Shown: positions 22,641 to 24,127 of the stretch, piece by piece
How the letters are laid out: each line of letters begins with the position of its first letter
Numbering within the stretch: position 1 is the first letter of the stretch
Source of the DNA: an uncultured Parabacteroides sp.
Lineage (GTDB): Bacteria; Bacteroidota; Bacteroidia; Bacteroidales; Tannerellaceae
DNA: 24,127 nt
Direction: 5' to 3'
Assembly: GCA_900770835.1 (NCBI GenBank)
Contig: CAAGLQ010000124.1
Location: 1-24,127 of the forward strand
Position numbers and translations under genes: made by a program
Notes under the pieces: generated by a model
Told to the model about the DNA's origin: nothing
The model's input: only the letters and a program-made list of their open reading frames with translations
Database searches by the model: none

Positions 22641-24068
22641 ATGGGAAATCCAAAAGCATTCCTCACTATACATAGACAAGAGGCGGGATACCGCCCCATT
22701 CATGAGCGCATCGACGATTTCAGCGAGGTGGAGCAAACCTTGAACAGCAGCGATCGCCGGACGCAAGCCTCACGCTGCATGGATTGCGGCGTACCCTTCT
22801 GCCATTGGGCCTGTCCGTTAGGCAACAAGCAACCGGAGTGGCAAGACATGTTGTACAAAGGGCGCTACAAAGATGCCTATCATGTCTTGGCACAGACCGA
22901 TGACTTCCCTGAGTTCACCGGACGTGTTTGCCCGGCACTCTGCGAGAAGAGTTGCGTATTAAAGTTAAGCTGCGACGAGCCAGTCACCATCCGCGAGAAC
23001 GAGGCCGCCATCGTAGAGGCCGCCTTCCGTGAGGGCTATATCCAACCTATCCAGCCAGTGCGCAACGGCAAACGGATAGCTGTGATCGGTAGTGGCCCCG
23101 CAGGCCTGACCGCCGCCAACCGCTTAAACCATTTAGGCTACGAGGTGACGGTGTATGAAAAGGATGAACTGCCGGGCGGTTTGCTCCGCTTTGGCATCCC
23201 CAACTTCAAGTTAGGCAAGAACATCATCGATCGTCGCCTCCGCATTTTAGAGGCGGAAGGCATCCAGTTTAAGCTGAACTGCCGGGTGGGCAAAGACATA
23301 CCCGCCGCCGAGTTGGTGCAGAACTACGATGCGGTCTGCGTTGCGATCGGTACGGAGATCGCCCGTGACCTACCCATCGAGGGACGCAACCTGAAAGGCG
23401 TGCATTTCGCTTTGGAGTTGTTAGGCCAACAGAATCGCACGATTGAGGGCATCGAGATTCCGGCCAAGGAGCGGATCAGCTGCAAAGGCAAGAAGGTGCT
23501 GGTGATCGGTGGTGGTGACACCGGTAGCGATTGCGTAGGTACGGCTAACCGTCAGGGAGCCGTCAGCGTGACGCAGATCGAGATCATGCCGAAGCCGCCC
23601 GTAGGTCATAACCCCGCTACCCCCTGGCCGATGTACCCAATGGTGCTGAAGACCAGCAGTAGCCACGAGGAGGGTTGTATCCGCCGTTGGAACTTGGCTT
23701 CTAACCGTTTCATGGGTGAGAAAAACACGCTGAAAGGCGTAGAGGTGGAAGAGGTGGCTTGGACACCTGATCCCAATGGCGGTCGTCCGCAGATGCAGCT
23801 GACCGGCAAGAAAGAGGTAATCGAGGCTGACTTGGTCTTCTTGGCGATGGGCTTCGTGCATCCGGCACAAGAGGGCTTGATCCAAGAGTTGCAGTTGGCG
23901 ATCGACGGCAGAAAGAACATCGCCGTGGATGGCTCGCAGAGCACCAGTGCCAAAGGAATCTTCGCTTGTGGAGATGCGACAACCGGAGCCAGCCTCGTCG
24001 TCAAAGCGATGGCATCCGGCAGAAAAACAGCCTTAGAAATCGACAAATACTTAAGTAAAACCATATAA
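22641..24068 (+). CDS. gltD: Glutamate synthase small subunit
   Basis: A 475-residue flavoprotein that feeds NAD(P)H electrons to GltB. The N-terminal iron-sulfur domain has Cys46, Cys49, Cys54 and Cys58 (CMDCGVPFCHWAC), then Cys97, Cys101 and Cys105 (CPALCEKSC). Two Rossmann motifs follow: FAD site GSGPAG (150-155) and pyridine-nucleotide site GGGDTG (290-295). The C-terminal IFACGDATTGASLVVKAMASG is the usual FAD-closing segment. It is the standard partner of gltB directly upstream. Confidence 0.98.
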   Translation: MGNPKAFLTIHRQEAGYRPIHERIDDFSEVEQTLNSSDRRTQASRCMDCGVPFCHWACPLGNKQPEWQDMLYKGRYKDAYHVLAQTDDFPEFTGRVCPALCEKSCVLKLSCDEPVTIRENEAAIVEAAFREGYIQPIQPVRNGKRIAVIGSGPAGLTAANRLNHLGYEVTVYEKDELPGGLLRFGIPNFKLGKNIIDRRLRILEAEGIQFKLNCRVGKDIPAAELVQNYDAVCVAIGTEIARDLPIEGRNLKGVHFALELLGQQNRTIEGIEIPAKERISCKGKKVLVIGGGDTGSDCVGTANRQGAVSVTQIEIMPKPPVGHNPATPWPMYPMVLKTSSSHEEGCIRRWNLASNRFMGEKNTLKGVEVEEVAWTPDPNGGRPQMQLTGKKEVIEADLVFLAMGFVHPAQEGLIQELQLAIDGRKNIAVDGSQSTSAKGIFACGDATTGASLVVKAMASGRKTALEIDKYLSKTI

Positions 24069-24081
24069 TTCAAAATTCTTT

Positions 24082-24127
24082 ATGTGTGGCATAACTGCTA
24101 TTTTCAACATACAAGGTGAGGTGCATC
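24082..24127 (+). CDS. asnB: Asparagine synthase B-like class II amidotransferase (start only)
   Basis: Only 15 codons are visible, MCGITAIFNIQGEVH, before the window ends. The Met-Cys-Gly-Ile start with Cys2 as the amidotransferase nucleophile is diagnostic of class II glutamine amidotransferases such as AsnB. Position right after gltBD favours asparagine synthase, as known from related genomes, but another class II amidotransferase (GlmS, PurF type) cannot be excluded from 15 residues. It begins 13 bp after the gltD stop. Confidence 0.65.
   Translation, partial: MCGITAIFNIQGEVH

Overview
This window looks like chromosomal DNA from a Bacteroidales bacterium. The family-level guess is Tannerellaceae/Parabacteroides-like; that is an inference from gene content and protein style, not from any search. 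Support comes from repeated Bacteroidetes-type -7 promoter elements (TAnnTTTG), a type IX secretion plug-type protein, a Na+-translocating NQR operon, the short Bacteroidetes form of AMP nucleosidase, and a gltB-gltD-asnB cluster. No rRNA, tRNA, insertion sequence, phage gene or CRISPR array was seen.

Layout. 1-324 (-): a BlaI/MecI-type repressor cut by the window edge, with two matching dyads just upstream. 638-2875 (+): tgt and an LptF/LptG-type permease, behind a promoter-bearing repeat. 2916-4193 (+): a secreted CE7/AXE1-type esterase that meets pyrD at a shared, nearly perfect bidirectional terminator. 4289-6503 (-): pyrD, pyrK and an XRE-type regulator with its own dyad. 6504-7329: an AT-rich stretch of about 826 bp without a convincing gene. 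7330-9147 (-): holA and amn. 9182-9664 (+): a stand-alone HsdR_N/PD-(D/E)xK protein, divergent from amn across only 34 bp. 9665-10388: two small candidate genes or RNAs. 10389-16365 (-): the complete nqrABCDEF operon. 16498-17766 (+): a DUF5103 protein. 18100-24127 (+): gltB, gltD and the first codons of an asnB-like gene.

How the parts work together. NQR is the respiratory sodium pump, taking electrons from NADH to quinone. PyrK/PyrD make orotate using an NAD-linked flavin/iron-sulfur partner. GltB/GltD, with the amidotransferase that follows, form a nitrogen-assimilation block. tgt, holA and amn are housekeeping genes for tRNA modification, clamp loading and purine turnover.

The most unusual item is NqrC, which carries an extra N-terminal rubredoxin-like CxxC...CxxC module in one uninterrupted reading frame. 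Next come a Tgt whose zinc ligands are reduced to one Cys and one His, twin 21-bp-phased dyads upstream of the BlaI-type gene, and a near-ideal Bacteroidetes promoter at 9977-10007 that drives an unannotated short transcript.
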